Source of the DNA: Thiodiazotropha sp050305975
GTDB lineage: Bacteria; Pseudomonadota; Gammaproteobacteria; Chromatiales; Chromatiaceae
Reading direction: 5' to 3'
Length of the DNA stretch: 43,182 nucleotides
Assembly (NCBI GenBank): GCA_050305975.1
Contig: JBNLGI010000135.1
Location: forward strand, 1-43,182
The translations under genes were made by a program, and so were the position numbers. Shown one piece after another: positions 8,854 through 17,538 of the stretch; within the stretch, counting starts at the first letter, position 1, and every line of letters begins with the position of its first letter. The notes beneath the pieces are model-generated. The model was given only the letters and a program-made list of their open reading frames with translations. It was not told where the DNA came from and made no database searches.

Positions 8854-9473
8854 GCCCGGTCTGTCCTGAGTCAGATCTCTGTTATTGCCGATCAACCTCA
8901 GGGCGATGGATGGCCTGTGGTTGTGTCGCTGGATCGTGCCTGGGAAATCATCCCTGTCACGAATCCTTATCATGTTCTGCCCGGATCGACTGACAATCAA
9001 CTTCCATTTGATAGTGGAATCGATAGCCCACTCCGTCGCCTGGGACTGGTGGGGACAAGCCGTGTCGCTCGCAATCGTTGGTTGGTGAGATCTGGAGCTT
9101 TCAGTGTCGGCTTCATCGCTGTCCGTTCGGGTCGGAATGACGCGCTCGAACTAGCCTGTCGATTACCTTGTTTTTTGTAGTGTAGTGCAGTACAGCAAGC
9201 TTGAATTGCCAGACTGGTGAGATCGATTCTAACGGCAACGTTCTGATTGTGCAAAGCACAACGAGTTGGGGAATCAAGCAGAATGATATACGCTCGTAAA
9301 AACTCAGTGAGACTGGAGAATGACTCCATCGTTCCCGTCACTCTGGAGCTGACTATGATCGAAGACGCATCCAGTGCAGAATGCCCTGGTAGTAACGACC
9401 GGTTTGACTGTCATTGGTCATGTCGATACCAACGGTTTGCAAAACAAGGCCACAACAATAAGATCAGTCATTC
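8854..9473. other. divergent intergenic region between glcD and the reductase
   Basis: 620 bases with no supported gene. It must hold the promoters of the minus-strand glc operon and the plus-strand reductase. A weak sigma70-like match for the reductase is TTGACT at 9404-9409 with TACCAA at 9427-9432. A clean palindrome at 9247-9261 is listed separately. A 76-codon plus-strand frame from 9247 has no domain or convincing start signal. Confidence 0.5.
9247..9261. promoter_or_regulatory. candidate operator palindrome in glcD/reductase intergenic region
   Basis: TTGTGC-AAA-GCACAA is a perfect 15-base inverted repeat. Its shape resembles sites bound by FadR/GlcC-type GntR regulators (GT, short spacer, AC within a palindrome), and glycolate operons in enterobacteria are controlled by GlcC. 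No such regulator gene lies in the window, so this is only suggestive. Confidence 0.35.
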
Positions 9474-10454
9474 ATGAACAGCCCATCCTCATCGGAAAAG
9501 ATCAAGGTACTGGTGACCCGTCAACTACCTCAGGCTGTGGAGGCGCGCCTGCAGCGTGACTACAGCCCCCGACTCAATACCGAGGACAAGGTCTACAGCG
9601 GCGAAGAGCTCCTCGATCTCGCCCAGGGAGTGGCGGCGATCATCCCCTGCCATACCGAAAAACTGACCGCGGAGCTCATCGGCAGACTGCCCGACAGCGT
9701 TCGCGCGATCTGCAGTTTTTCCGTCGGCTACGATCACATCGATCTGGCCGCGGCCAAGGCTCGCGGCATCACGGTCACCAACACACCGGAGGTGCTCAGC
9801 GACGCCACGGCGGAGGTGGCGATGCTGCTCATGCTCGGTGCCGCCAGGCGCGCCTTCGAAGGCGCGCGTGAGATTCGCACCGATACCTGGGCCGAGTGGA
9901 GCGCCACCTACCACCTCGGTCTGCAGGTCAGCGGCAAGCGACTCGGCATCATCGGCATGGGACGGGTGGGTCAGATCATGGCCAGGCGGGCGCGCGGTTT
10001 CGACATGGAGATTCACTACTACAACCGTCGGCGTCTGTCTCCCGAGATCGAGGGCGATGCCCGTTATCACGATTCGCTCGACTCCTTGCTGCCCCATTGC
10101 CAGTATCTTTCGATCCACTGTCCGGCCACGCCGGAGACCCGCCACCTGCTCAATCGGGAACGCATCGCCCTGCTGCCCGACGAAGCCATCGTGATCAACA
10201 CGGCACGCGGTGCGGTGGTGGACGATGACGCGCTGATAGAGGCGCTGCAGTCGGGAAAACTGTTTGCCGCGGGGCTGGATGTCTTCAATGGTGAACCGAC
10301 GATCGACCCCCGCTACCGCTCCCTGGACAACACCTTTCTGCTGCCCCATATCGGCAGTGCCACGCGGGAGACCCGCGACGCCATGGGCTTCCGCGCACTG
10401 GACAATCTCGACGCCATCATGGCCGGGCGCGAGCCGCGTGACCGACTGGTCTGA
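9474..10454 (+). CDS. D-2-hydroxyacid dehydrogenase, glyoxylate/hydroxypyruvate reductase type
   Basis: NAD(P)H-dependent reductase of 326 residues, most like glyoxylate/hydroxypyruvate reductases (GRHPR/GyaR group). The dinucleotide motif GMGRVG spans residues 161-166, and the catalytic triad of the family is present: R246 in NTARG, E275 in FNGEP and H293 in LPHIGSAT. Cofactor preference is not certain; YYNRRRLSP after the second Rossmann strand, with several arginines, hints at NADPH. The start at 9474 has no strong ribosome site. It is divergent from glcD and upstream of a TRAP transporter. It likely reduces glyoxylate to glycolate or hydroxypyruvate to glycerate, balancing GlcDEF. A different 2-keto acid substrate is possible. 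Confidence 0.9.
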   Translation: MNSPSSSEKIKVLVTRQLPQAVEARLQRDYSPRLNTEDKVYSGEELLDLAQGVAAIIPCHTEKLTAELIGRLPDSVRAICSFSVGYDHIDLAAAKARGITVTNTPEVLSDATAEVAMLLMLGAARRAFEGAREIRTDTWAEWSATYHLGLQVSGKRLGIIGMGRVGQIMARRARGFDMEIHYYNRRRLSPEIEGDARYHDSLDSLLPHCQYLSIHCPATPETRHLLNRERIALLPDEAIVINTARGAVVDDDALIEALQSGKLFAAGLDVFNGEPTIDPRYRSLDNTFLLPHIGSATRETRDAMGFRALDNLDAIMAGREPRDRLV

Positions 10455-10514
10455 ATGGATTATCAACCGGAGCTGTGGGACAGGGTGCCGGTTTGATAGC
10501 TAACCCTTTCAAAA

Positions 10515-10548
10515 ATTGCGCAATATTTTTGTTTCGTGTGACTATACT
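10515..10548 (+). promoter_or_regulatory. candidate promoter/operator of the TRAP operon
   Basis: The perfect palindrome ATTGCGCAAT (10515-10524), flanked by A and T runs, is followed by a -10-like TATACT at 10543-10548. No good -35 box is present at 16-18 bases, so an activator bound at the palindrome would fit. The first gene starts at 10647. Confidence 0.35.
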
Positions 10549-10646
10549 AATGAGATTGCCCGACCGGTTCAGGCAGCATAACGATACCAATACCAACCAC
10601 CGACTACTGACCCACAGTAGCACCACCCGTACAGGAGGACTGTAGT

Positions 10647-11804
10647 ATGAATGACGACAAGCACGAGTCAGCTGTATCTCAATCCAAGGACGACAAACCG
10701 GCCGAGAGCCGACGTAAGTTTCTCAAAGGCGGCATGGCGCTCGCCGCCGGCGGCGTGGCTGCCGGTTTCCCCATGATCTCGACCGCCGCAAAACCCGTGG
10801 TGCTCAAACTTCAGGGCGCATGGGGCGGAGGTATCTTCAAGGAGTTCGCCCTCGACTACGTTCGACGGGTCAACGAAATGTCCGCCGGTTCGCTGAAGAT
10901 CGACTACCTCGACGTGGGGGCCGTGGTGAAGACCGCGGAGATTCAGACCGCGGTACACCGGGGTGTCATCGACGGCTCTCATCTGGTCACCGCCTACTGG
11001 TACAGCAAGAATCCCGCTGCCTCACTGTTCGGCACCGGACCTTGCTGGGGCTGGACCGCCAACCAGATGCTGGGCTGGATCCACTACGGCGGGGGCAGGG
11101 AGCTCTATGAAGAACTGATGAGCGACATTCTCCAACTCGACATCGTAGGCTTCTTCTCAGGACCCATGCCGGCGCAACCGCTGGGCTGGTTCCGCAAGGA
11201 GGTCAATGACGTCGAGGATATGAAAGGCCTCAAGTACCGCACCGTCGGCCTCGCCGCCAACGTCATGATGGAGATGGGGATGTCGGTGGTGCAGCTGCCC
11301 GGTGGCGAGATCCAGCCCGCCATGGAGCGTGGCCTGATCGACGCGGCCGAGTTCAACAATCCCACCTCTGACAAGGACTTCGGCATGCAGGACGTGGCCA
11401 AGAACTACTACCTGGCCAGTTTCCATCAGTCCCAGGAGTGCTTCGAGATCATCTTCAACAAGAAGAAGTTCAACTCCCTGGCGGAGGAGCACAAGAAGAT
11501 CCTGCAATACGCCGCGGAGGCCGCCTCGGCGGACATGTCGTGGAAGGCGCAGGATCGCTATTCGAGCGACCTGCTGGCCCTGCAGAAGGAGTACGGTGTC
11601 AAGGTGCATCGCACCTCACAGTCGATCATGGACGCGCAGCTCAAGGCCTGGGACAAGGTGCTTCCGCAGTTCATGAAGGACGGATACTTCGCCAAGGTCG
11701 TCGAATCGCAAAAGGCCTGGTCGAAGCGGGTAGGGGCCTACGAGCTGACCAACGCTCCGGACTATGAGCTCGCCTATCGGCACTACTTCGGTTCACCCGT
11801 ATAA
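10647..11804 (+). CDS. TRAP transporter substrate-binding protein (DctP/TakP family), Tat-exported
   Basis: Periplasmic solute receptor of a TRAP transporter, 385 residues. The N-terminus carries the twin-arginine motif SRRKFLKGG followed by a hydrophobic stretch and cleavage near TAAKPV, so it is Tat-exported. The mature part looks like the keto-acid/TakP branch: LQGAWGGGIFKEFALDYVRR, AVHRGVIDGSH, LGWFRKEVNDVEDMKGLKYRTVG, and AMERGLIDAAEFNNPTSD. A strong AGGAGG at 10633-10638 sits eight bases before the ATG. It heads an operon with the two permease genes. Neighbouring glyoxylate genes suggest a small 2-keto or 2-hydroxy acid as substrate, but this is inference. Confidence 0.93.
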   Translation: MNDDKHESAVSQSKDDKPAESRRKFLKGGMALAAGGVAAGFPMISTAAKPVVLKLQGAWGGGIFKEFALDYVRRVNEMSAGSLKIDYLDVGAVVKTAEIQTAVHRGVIDGSHLVTAYWYSKNPAASLFGTGPCWGWTANQMLGWIHYGGGRELYEELMSDILQLDIVGFFSGPMPAQPLGWFRKEVNDVEDMKGLKYRTVGLAANVMMEMGMSVVQLPGGEIQPAMERGLIDAAEFNNPTSDKDFGMQDVAKNYYLASFHQSQECFEIIFNKKKFNSLAEEHKKILQYAAEAASADMSWKAQDRYSSDLLALQKEYGVKVHRTSQSIMDAQLKAWDKVLPQFMKDGYFAKVVESQKAWSKRVGAYELTNAPDYELAYRHYFGSPV

Positions 11805-11896
11805 CGGGCATCGAAGCGACAACCCGGCCGGGAGATGCGGCCCATCGCCGCGCCTCCTGGCCGTGAAAACCTCAACTCAACTAGCCGGTAGTTGTC

Positions 11897-12520
11897 ATGA
11901 ATGCCTTCATCAATTTCGCCGACAGTCTCAGTGGCTGGGTCGGCAAGGCCTTCGGTTGGTGCATCATGGTGCTGACCTTCGCCACCTGTTACGAAGTCTT
12001 TGTCCGATACATCCTCAACTCCCCGACCGCCTGGGCCTTCGACATGAGTGTGCAGATGTATGGCGCGCTGTTCATGATGGCGGGGGCCTATACCTTGTCA
12101 CGCAACGGCCATGTACGGGGTGATGTGATCCATCGCCTGCTTCCGGTCAAGGTGCAGGCGAGCATCGATCTGGCGCTCTATTTCCTGTTTCTGCTGCCGG
12201 GGGTGTTCGCCCTGATCTGGTACGGCTGGGACTTCGCGGCCGATTCCTGGCGCTACAAGGAGGCCAGCTGGAGTAGTCCCGCCCGTGTGCAGATCTACTT
12301 TTTCAAGACGCTGATTCCGCTCTCGGGCTTCTTTGTCCTGGTCCAGGGGATGGCGGAGGTGATGCGCTGTATCCACTGTCTGCGCACCGGCGAATGGCCA
12401 CCCCGACCCGAAGACGTGGAAGAGACCGAGACCATGGCCATACACCAGCGAAAGGATGCCGAGGACGACGAGGATTTGTTGCGCATGCTGGGTCAGAAAG
12501 AAGGGGGTGACAAGTCGTGA
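11897..12520 (+). CDS. TRAP transporter small permease (DctQ-like)
   Basis: Small membrane subunit of the TRAP transporter, 207 residues, with four hydrophobic segments (about residues 17-37, 50-70, 91-111 and 132-152) and a charged cytoplasmic C-tail. Typical family features are WAFDMSVQMYGALFMMAGAYTLSRNGHVRGDVI and a longer C-terminal tail rich in Glu and Asp. It begins 92 bases after the binding-protein gene and overlaps the large permease by four bases. Confidence 0.93.
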   Translation: MNAFINFADSLSGWVGKAFGWCIMVLTFATCYEVFVRYILNSPTAWAFDMSVQMYGALFMMAGAYTLSRNGHVRGDVIHRLLPVKVQASIDLALYFLFLLPGVFALIWYGWDFAADSWRYKEASWSSPARVQIYFFKTLIPLSGFFVLVQGMAEVMRCIHCLRTGEWPPRPEDVEETETMAIHQRKDAEDDEDLLRMLGQKEGGDKS

Positions 12521-13863
12521 CCGATCCTCAAGTCGCCATCATGATGCTGGCTCTGTTCATCATCATCGTCCTGCTCGGTTTCCCGATCGCCTTCACCCTC
12601 ATCGCCATGGGCCTGGGATTCGGTTACTACGCCTATGCCGAAGCCGATCAACTCGAGCACATTTTCGGCAACCGCATCTTCGATCTCTTCGTACAGAACA
12701 CCTTTTCGGTGATGTCCAACGACGTGCTGGTCGCGGTACCCCTGTTCCTCTTCATGGGGTATGTGGTGGAGCGGGCCAATATCGTCGACCGTCTCTTTTT
12801 CAGTATCCAGCTGGCGGCGCGAAATGTGCCGGGCTCCATGGCGGTGGCCGCGCTGGCCACCTGCGCCGTCTTCGCCACCGCCACCGGCATCATCGGCGCG
12901 GTGGTCACGCTGATGGGCCTGCTGGCCCTGCCGGCGATGCTGAAGGCGGGCTACGACCGGAAACTGGCTTCGGGCGTGATCTGCGCCGGCGGCACCCTGG
13001 GCATCCTCATTCCGCCCAGCATCATGTTGATCGTCTATGCGGCCATCGCCCAGGTCTCGCCGGTGCGGCTGTATGCGGCGGCGCTCTTTCCCGGTGTCAT
13101 GCTGGCCGGCATGTACATGGTCTACGTGGTGACCCGGGCGACCCTGAAACCGTCGCTCGCACCCAAGCCGCCGCTGGAGGATGTGCCGCCCTTCAGCATG
13201 ATCCTGTGGCAGCTGCTGACCTCGTTCGTGCCCCTGTTCATGCTCATCATGGGCGTGCTGGGTTCCATCCTGGCGGGAATCGCCACTCCGGCGGAAGCCG
13301 CGGGCGTCGGCTCGTTCGGCGGCCTGGTGCTGGCGGCGCTCTATCGCGCGCTCAGCTGGCAGCGCCTCAAGGAGGCGGTGTTTCTCACCGCGCGCACCTC
13401 GGCCATGGTCTGTTGGCTCTTCGTCGGGTCGTGGACCTTCGCCTCGGTCTTCTCCTATCTGGGCGGACATGGCCTGATCGAGGAGTGGATCCTGCGTATG
13501 GATGTGGGACCGGTCGGTTTCCTGATCCTGGCCCAATTGACCATCTTCCTGCTCGGATGGCCCCTGGAGTGGAGCGAGATCATCATCATCTTCGTGCCGA
13601 TCTTTCTGCCGATGCTCGATACCTTCGGCGTCGATCCGCTCTTCTTCGGGGTATTGGTGGCGCTCAATCTTCAGACCTCCTTCCTCACGCCGCCGATGGC
13701 GATGGCGGCCTATTACCTGAAGGGTGTGGCGCCGAAGTCGGTGGAGCTGATCGATGTCTTCAAGGGCATCATGCCCTATCTGGCGATCGTCATCCTGGCC
13801 ATGGTGCTGATGTACCTGTTCCCTGGGATCGCCATGTGGCTGCCGAGCTACCTGTTCGGTTGA
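12517..13863 (+). CDS. TRAP transporter large permease (DctM-like)
   Basis: Ion-coupled transport subunit of the TRAP system in the inner membrane, 448 residues with about twelve membrane segments. Family hallmarks are the repeated helical-hairpin regions, for example GTLGILIPPSIMLIVYA and ATPAEAAGVGSFGGLVLA, and the C-terminal ALNLQTSFLTPPMAMAAYYL. It starts with GTG at 12517, overlapping the stop of the small permease, with AGGGGG upstream. With the preceding two genes it forms one complete TRAP transporter. Confidence 0.95.
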   Translation: MTDPQVAIMMLALFIIIVLLGFPIAFTLIAMGLGFGYYAYAEADQLEHIFGNRIFDLFVQNTFSVMSNDVLVAVPLFLFMGYVVERANIVDRLFFSIQLAARNVPGSMAVAALATCAVFATATGIIGAVVTLMGLLALPAMLKAGYDRKLASGVICAGGTLGILIPPSIMLIVYAAIAQVSPVRLYAAALFPGVMLAGMYMVYVVTRATLKPSLAPKPPLEDVPPFSMILWQLLTSFVPLFMLIMGVLGSILAGIATPAEAAGVGSFGGLVLAALYRALSWQRLKEAVFLTARTSAMVCWLFVGSWTFASVFSYLGGHGLIEEWILRMDVGPVGFLILAQLTIFLLGWPLEWSEIIIIFVPIFLPMLDTFGVDPLFFGVLVALNLQTSFLTPPMAMAAYYLKGVAPKSVELIDVFKGIMPYLAIVILAMVLMYLFPGIAMWLPSYLFG

Positions 13864-13889
13864 GGCTGTATCAATGACGGAACGATTCG

Positions 13890-15257
13890 ATGTCGGTAGT
13901 TGGAACTGAGTCTGTGCAGCAAGCGGGTATCGCCCTCAACCAGATGAGTGCGATGCAGGCCGCCGCCGCAATACGCAATGGGGAGATGACCTCGGAGGAG
14001 CTGGTGTCGGCCTGCCTGCGGGCCATCGAGGCGATGGAGCCGAAAATCGGGGCCTGGGCCTTTCTCGATCCCGAGCATGCGCTGTCACAGGCGCGCGAGG
14101 CGGATCGTCAGCGCCATATGGGGATGCCGCTGGGGCCCCTGCATGGCATACCCGTGGGGATCAAGGATATCTTCGACACCCAGGATATGCCGACTGAAGA
14201 CGGCACCCCCCTGCATGCGGGACGGACCCCGGCCTATGACGCCACTGCCGTGGCGCGCTTGCGTGAGGCGGGCGCCGTCATCATGGGCAAGACGGTCACC
14301 ACCGAGCTGGCCGTCTATGCGCCGGGCAAGACCCGCAATCCGCACGATGCCGAACGCACACCGGGAGGCTCCTCCAGCGGTTCCGCCGCAGCGGTCGCCG
14401 CCGGCATGGTGCCGCTGGCGATCGGCAGCCAGACCAACGGCTCGGTGATCCGTCCCGCGTCTTACTGTGGCGTGGTCGGTTACAAACCGAGCCACGGACT
14501 GATTTCCCGGTATCGTGTGTTGACGCTGTCGCGGCAGCTGGATCATGTGGGGGTGTTCGCACGCTCTGTGGAGGACGCCGCCCTGCTGGCACAGCAGATG
14601 ATGGGATTCGATGAGCAAGACCCGGATACACGCCCCATGCCCCGTCACGATCTGGTAGGGATCGCGACCAGCGAACCGCCGACACCACCGCGTCTGGCCT
14701 TCGTCAAAACCAGCGTCTGGCAGGAGGCGCAGTCCGATGTGGTCGATGGCTTCGGCGAACTGAACGCATTTCTGGGACAGCGGGTCGAGGAGATCGAACT
14801 GCCGGAACCCTTCGCCGATGCGCATGCCTGGCATCGCGCCATCATGGAGACGGACCTGGCGGCGAATCTTCATCGGGAGTATGAACGTGGAGGCGACCGC
14901 TTGAGTCCGGTGTTGAGGGAGATGATCGGTCGCGGCAGGCAGACGCTGGCGCTCGATTTCAACAAGGCGCTGGCCATGATACCGAGTTTGACCGCCGTGC
15001 TGGCTGAGATCATGCTGGAATACGACGCGATCATCACACCAGCGGCGATGGGAGAGGCACCCCTGGGCCTGGAGTCCACCGGCAGTCCGGTATTCTGCAG
15101 CCTGTGGTCCCTCTGCGGTGTGCCGGCGGTATCACTGCCGCTGTTGCGGGGATCGCATGATATGCCCATCGGTGTGCAGCTGGTGTCTGCGAAAGGGGAT
15201 GACGCCCGCCTGCTGCGGACCGCCCGCTGGTTGGCGCAAAGCACCGCCAATGTTTAG
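13890..15257 (+). CDS. amidase signature family hydrolase
   Basis: Hydrolase of the amidase signature family (GatA/AtzF-like), 455 residues, cytosolic. The Ser-cisSer-Lys triad is visible: K92 in GIPVGIKDIFDT, the GGSSSGSAAAVAAG loop from residue 159, and S185 in QTNGSVIRPAS. No gatB or gatC is nearby and the sequence lacks the GatA tail, so it is not the tRNA amidotransferase subunit. It follows the TRAP large permease by 26 bases, so it probably acts on the imported solute or a derivative of it. The real amide substrate is unknown. Confidence 0.88.
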   Translation: MSVVGTESVQQAGIALNQMSAMQAAAAIRNGEMTSEELVSACLRAIEAMEPKIGAWAFLDPEHALSQAREADRQRHMGMPLGPLHGIPVGIKDIFDTQDMPTEDGTPLHAGRTPAYDATAVARLREAGAVIMGKTVTTELAVYAPGKTRNPHDAERTPGGSSSGSAAAVAAGMVPLAIGSQTNGSVIRPASYCGVVGYKPSHGLISRYRVLTLSRQLDHVGVFARSVEDAALLAQQMMGFDEQDPDTRPMPRHDLVGIATSEPPTPPRLAFVKTSVWQEAQSDVVDGFGELNAFLGQRVEEIELPEPFADAHAWHRAIMETDLAANLHREYERGGDRLSPVLREMIGRGRQTLALDFNKALAMIPSLTAVLAEIMLEYDAIITPAAMGEAPLGLESTGSPVFCSLWSLCGVPAVSLPLLRGSHDMPIGVQLVSAKGDDARLLRTARWLAQSTANV

Positions 15258-15291
15258 ATTTAACAGGCCCTAACTGTAGGAGCAGTGAATT

Positions 15292-15474
15292 ATGATCAAC
15301 ATCCTGTGCGGTTTGGTGGCGATGGCCATTCTCACCTTCTTTATCGGCGGGCTCTCGTTCTCGATCTACGAGAATACCGGTTCCTTTGCCTTTCCGGTGA
15401 TCGTGATCATCGTCCTGGTCATGGCCTATTTTTCGCTTTTTGACGAAGTACGCACCAAATCACGCAAACGATAA
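15292..15474 (+). CDS. small two-helix membrane protein
   Basis: A 60-residue protein, unrecognised. It shows two hydrophobic helices (about residues 4-24 and 32-49) and a basic end KSRKR, so both termini are probably cytoplasmic. AGGAG lies about eight bases before the ATG. It follows the amidase by 34 bases and ends the TRAP operon; a hairpin comes directly after its stop. Function unknown, perhaps an accessory to the transporter. Confidence 0.65.
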   Translation: MINILCGLVAMAILTFFIGGLSFSIYENTGSFAFPVIVIIVLVMAYFSLFDEVRTKSRKR

Positions 15475-15492
15475 CCGGTTATATCAACCGGT
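15474..15492 (+). terminator. hairpin after the TRAP operon
   Basis: ACCGGTT-ATATC-AACCGGT gives a seven-base stem beginning at the last base of the preceding stop codon. There is no T run after it, so intrinsic termination is uncertain; it may instead protect the 3' end of the transcript. Confidence 0.4.
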
Positions 15493-16600
15493 CCGGCTAA
15501 AAATGGAGTTGCGGATGGGGCCGACACGCAGAGAATCATCGCGGCCGGTGGATAAACAGATACCTGTCATTCAGTCGAAGTGGGTGTATACGAACGTCCC
15601 ATGATGATCCGGCATCACAATGCCGACGTGGTCGTTGTGTCGCATCCAGCTTCGCTACTCCACAAACATCTCTAGTCGCAATGTGCATGAATTCTAGGGA
15701 AAGGCCGCTTTTCAATCGCGCCATTGTATCGACTTGACCTTTACAGATGATTTCGGATCTGGGCCGCGAAACGAATTCCGTCACGCTTTACCTGTAGAGT
15801 CACCAAGTCGTTTCTGTTGAGCGCGTTTTTCACGAACACAGAAAGTATAGGATGCTATAGCGGCCTGACATGGGCACTTTCAGTATCCGGCATCGATGTG
15901 CTCACATGATGATATGACCATCTCGCTGGGCGTGTCCGGCGTCGCTCAAGGCGATGATGAATGAGGCAAGTAATCGGTCGCACAGTTCACCCTTTGTCCA
16001 CAAGGCATGCCAAACGCGTTCTCCGTTGTGGCGTCGTCCGGTGACTTGTCGTTGATGTTGAACAGTTCCTGGTTGTCAGCGCGCTTATCCAGTGAATCCT
16101 GAAACCTCCATAGGGGGGCGTCGACATACGCTCTTTCGATGCATCAGGCAGTCTTTTCATTTCGAGCAAAGCATGAAATCTGACCTGGCCTGCGGGTGCG
16201 ATCGGGTCATTGACTGACTGAACCCGTACCTGGCTTCAGCCCTTTGGGTGCCGGAATGACATGCGCGTCCAAATCCGCTCCCAGTGAAGTTGTCGACTCC
16301 TGCGCAGGATGCCATAAATTCAATAAATTCCATCAATTTCGAGTTGGGCTTCGTTTGATATGCTCTATCAGTCGATCATTGTGCTGAGAGTTCATAAGAC
16401 ACACCAGTTATCAATAACCCTTTCATAGTGACATATGTGATCTAGACTTAACTATATGAATATGCAGAAGATCATGAACAGACTGCGCATGCTATTAGTT
16501 GTAATTCTCTCGAAAAATTTATCCGCTTGTAAGCCAAAAATGCATTCAAGCCAATAACATACGCAAAGCAACCGGATTAACTTCCAGAGGAGAGAGGAAT
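15493..16600. other. 1.1 kb without an intact gene, possible gene decay
   Basis: No intact gene is supported in this stretch. On the minus strand an ATG-less frame (about 16141 down to a stop at 15946) contains NQELFNINDKSPD, resembling TQELFNASDKSLD near the C-terminus of the reductase encoded at 18164-19036, so it may be a decayed relative. From about 16300 the sequence turns AT-rich (GTTATCAATAAC palindrome near 16404) and probably carries the promoter of the gene at 16601. An 82-codon minus frame at 15536-15784 has no recognisable domain. Confidence 0.45.
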
Positions 16601-17152
16601 ATGCCGATTAATTTAGAGCCGAAAGACATCTCTGCTGATCTCTCCAGTATAAGTTCCGTTCTGATTGTCTATTGCCCCATCTGCCCCCAGGTCAGTCTGG
16701 CGATGCAGCATGACGCGCCATGGATCGAGTTATTCAAGTACGGCTTGAAAACAGGCGCACTTGAAGCACACATCAGGGATATTCGTGATTCATTGGAGAA
16801 ATCGGGAATTCGAACCGGCGTCTTCACCATGCGCCTTCCCCTTCCGACCATGTGCCTTTGGACAAAGGGACAGCGAAATCGCTTGCTAAACCATGCCAAG
16901 AACTATGAAGCCGTTGTTGTTCTAGGCTGTGATTCAGCTACTCACACGGTAAGACAAGCCCTCGATGATACGGAGTGTCACGTTATACAGGCAATGCAGA
17001 TGATTGGGATCACGAATGCGACAGTGAAATACCGGTTTCCGATGACACTGGAACTTCAGAAGAAAACCCGAGTGCAGGTGCAGACCAGAAATGACGGAGG
17101 ATACATACACCATGAACACATCAACAAAGAAGACCGCCACCTATCCAGATAG
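16601..17152 (+). CDS. Cys-containing protein of unknown function
   Basis: A 183-residue cytosolic protein I cannot assign. It has an alternating alpha/beta pattern and three spaced cysteine sites: YCPICPQ near residue 25, MCLW near 85 and VVVLGCDSATHT near 105, which could bind a metal or iron-sulfur cluster. The last motif faintly resembles the cysteine segment of MetV/MTHFR C-terminal-like zinc proteins, a weak hint only. The start has AGGAGAGAGG just upstream. The end overlaps the AhpD-like gene by 41 bases, which points to coupled expression and a shared job. Confidence 0.7.
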   Translation: MPINLEPKDISADLSSISSVLIVYCPICPQVSLAMQHDAPWIELFKYGLKTGALEAHIRDIRDSLEKSGIRTGVFTMRLPLPTMCLWTKGQRNRLLNHAKNYEAVVVLGCDSATHTVRQALDDTECHVIQAMQMIGITNATVKYRFPMTLELQKKTRVQVQTRNDGGYIHHEHINKEDRHLSR

Positions 17153-17480
17153 ATTGCGCCATGTGAAGGACTGCTCTCAAAAGCTGGCCTCCGCGCATCC
17201 CGCGATGATGGAGGCATTTGAGAGGTTACATCAGATCGCGGGAGCCGATAATGCTCTGGACAGGAAGACCAAGGAACTGATGGCGCTGGCAATCAGCGTT
17301 ACTGCAGGGTGTGATGATTGTATCGCCCATCACGTTCACGATGCGGTGAAGGCTGGTGCCACCAGGGAAGAATTTGCTGACACGCTCGGCCTGGCGGTGC
17401 TCATGGGTGGTGGGCCCAGTATGATTTATGCCAGTCATGCGATAGAAGCGGTCGATCAGTTTCTAAATCTTGCAGGTTAG
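17112..17480 (+). CDS. carboxymuconolactone decarboxylase / AhpD-like protein
   Basis: A 122-residue AhpD-like protein of the CMD family. The thiol site matches the AhpD signature E-x11-C-x2-C-x3-H exactly: E55, C67, C70, H74 (H73 is also present). This suggests a peroxidase or disulfide-exchange role, not a true decarboxylase. The start at 17112 is preferred because GGAGG lies upstream at 17096-17100; an ATG at 17091 would add seven residues but has no ribosome site. It sits between a Cys-rich unknown and a small membrane protein in the same direction. Confidence 0.88.
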   Translation: MNTSTKKTATYPDRLRHVKDCSQKLASAHPAMMEAFERLHQIAGADNALDRKTKELMALAISVTAGCDDCIAHHVHDAVKAGATREEFADTLGLAVLMGGGPSMIYASHAIEAVDQFLNLAG

Positions 17481-17538
17481 AAGACATAGCATCGTTACAA
17501 TCGATTGAAGCCCATATAACATATTGAGGTAAAGGCAT

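Noticed and set aside
9247..9477. 76-codon plus frame before the reductase
   Set aside because: Its start lies inside a palindrome, it has no domain and it overlaps the better supported start at 9474.
15536..15784. 82-codon minus-strand frame suggestive of a transposase relic
   Set aside because: No catalytic motif, no terminal inverted repeats and no second copy in the window.
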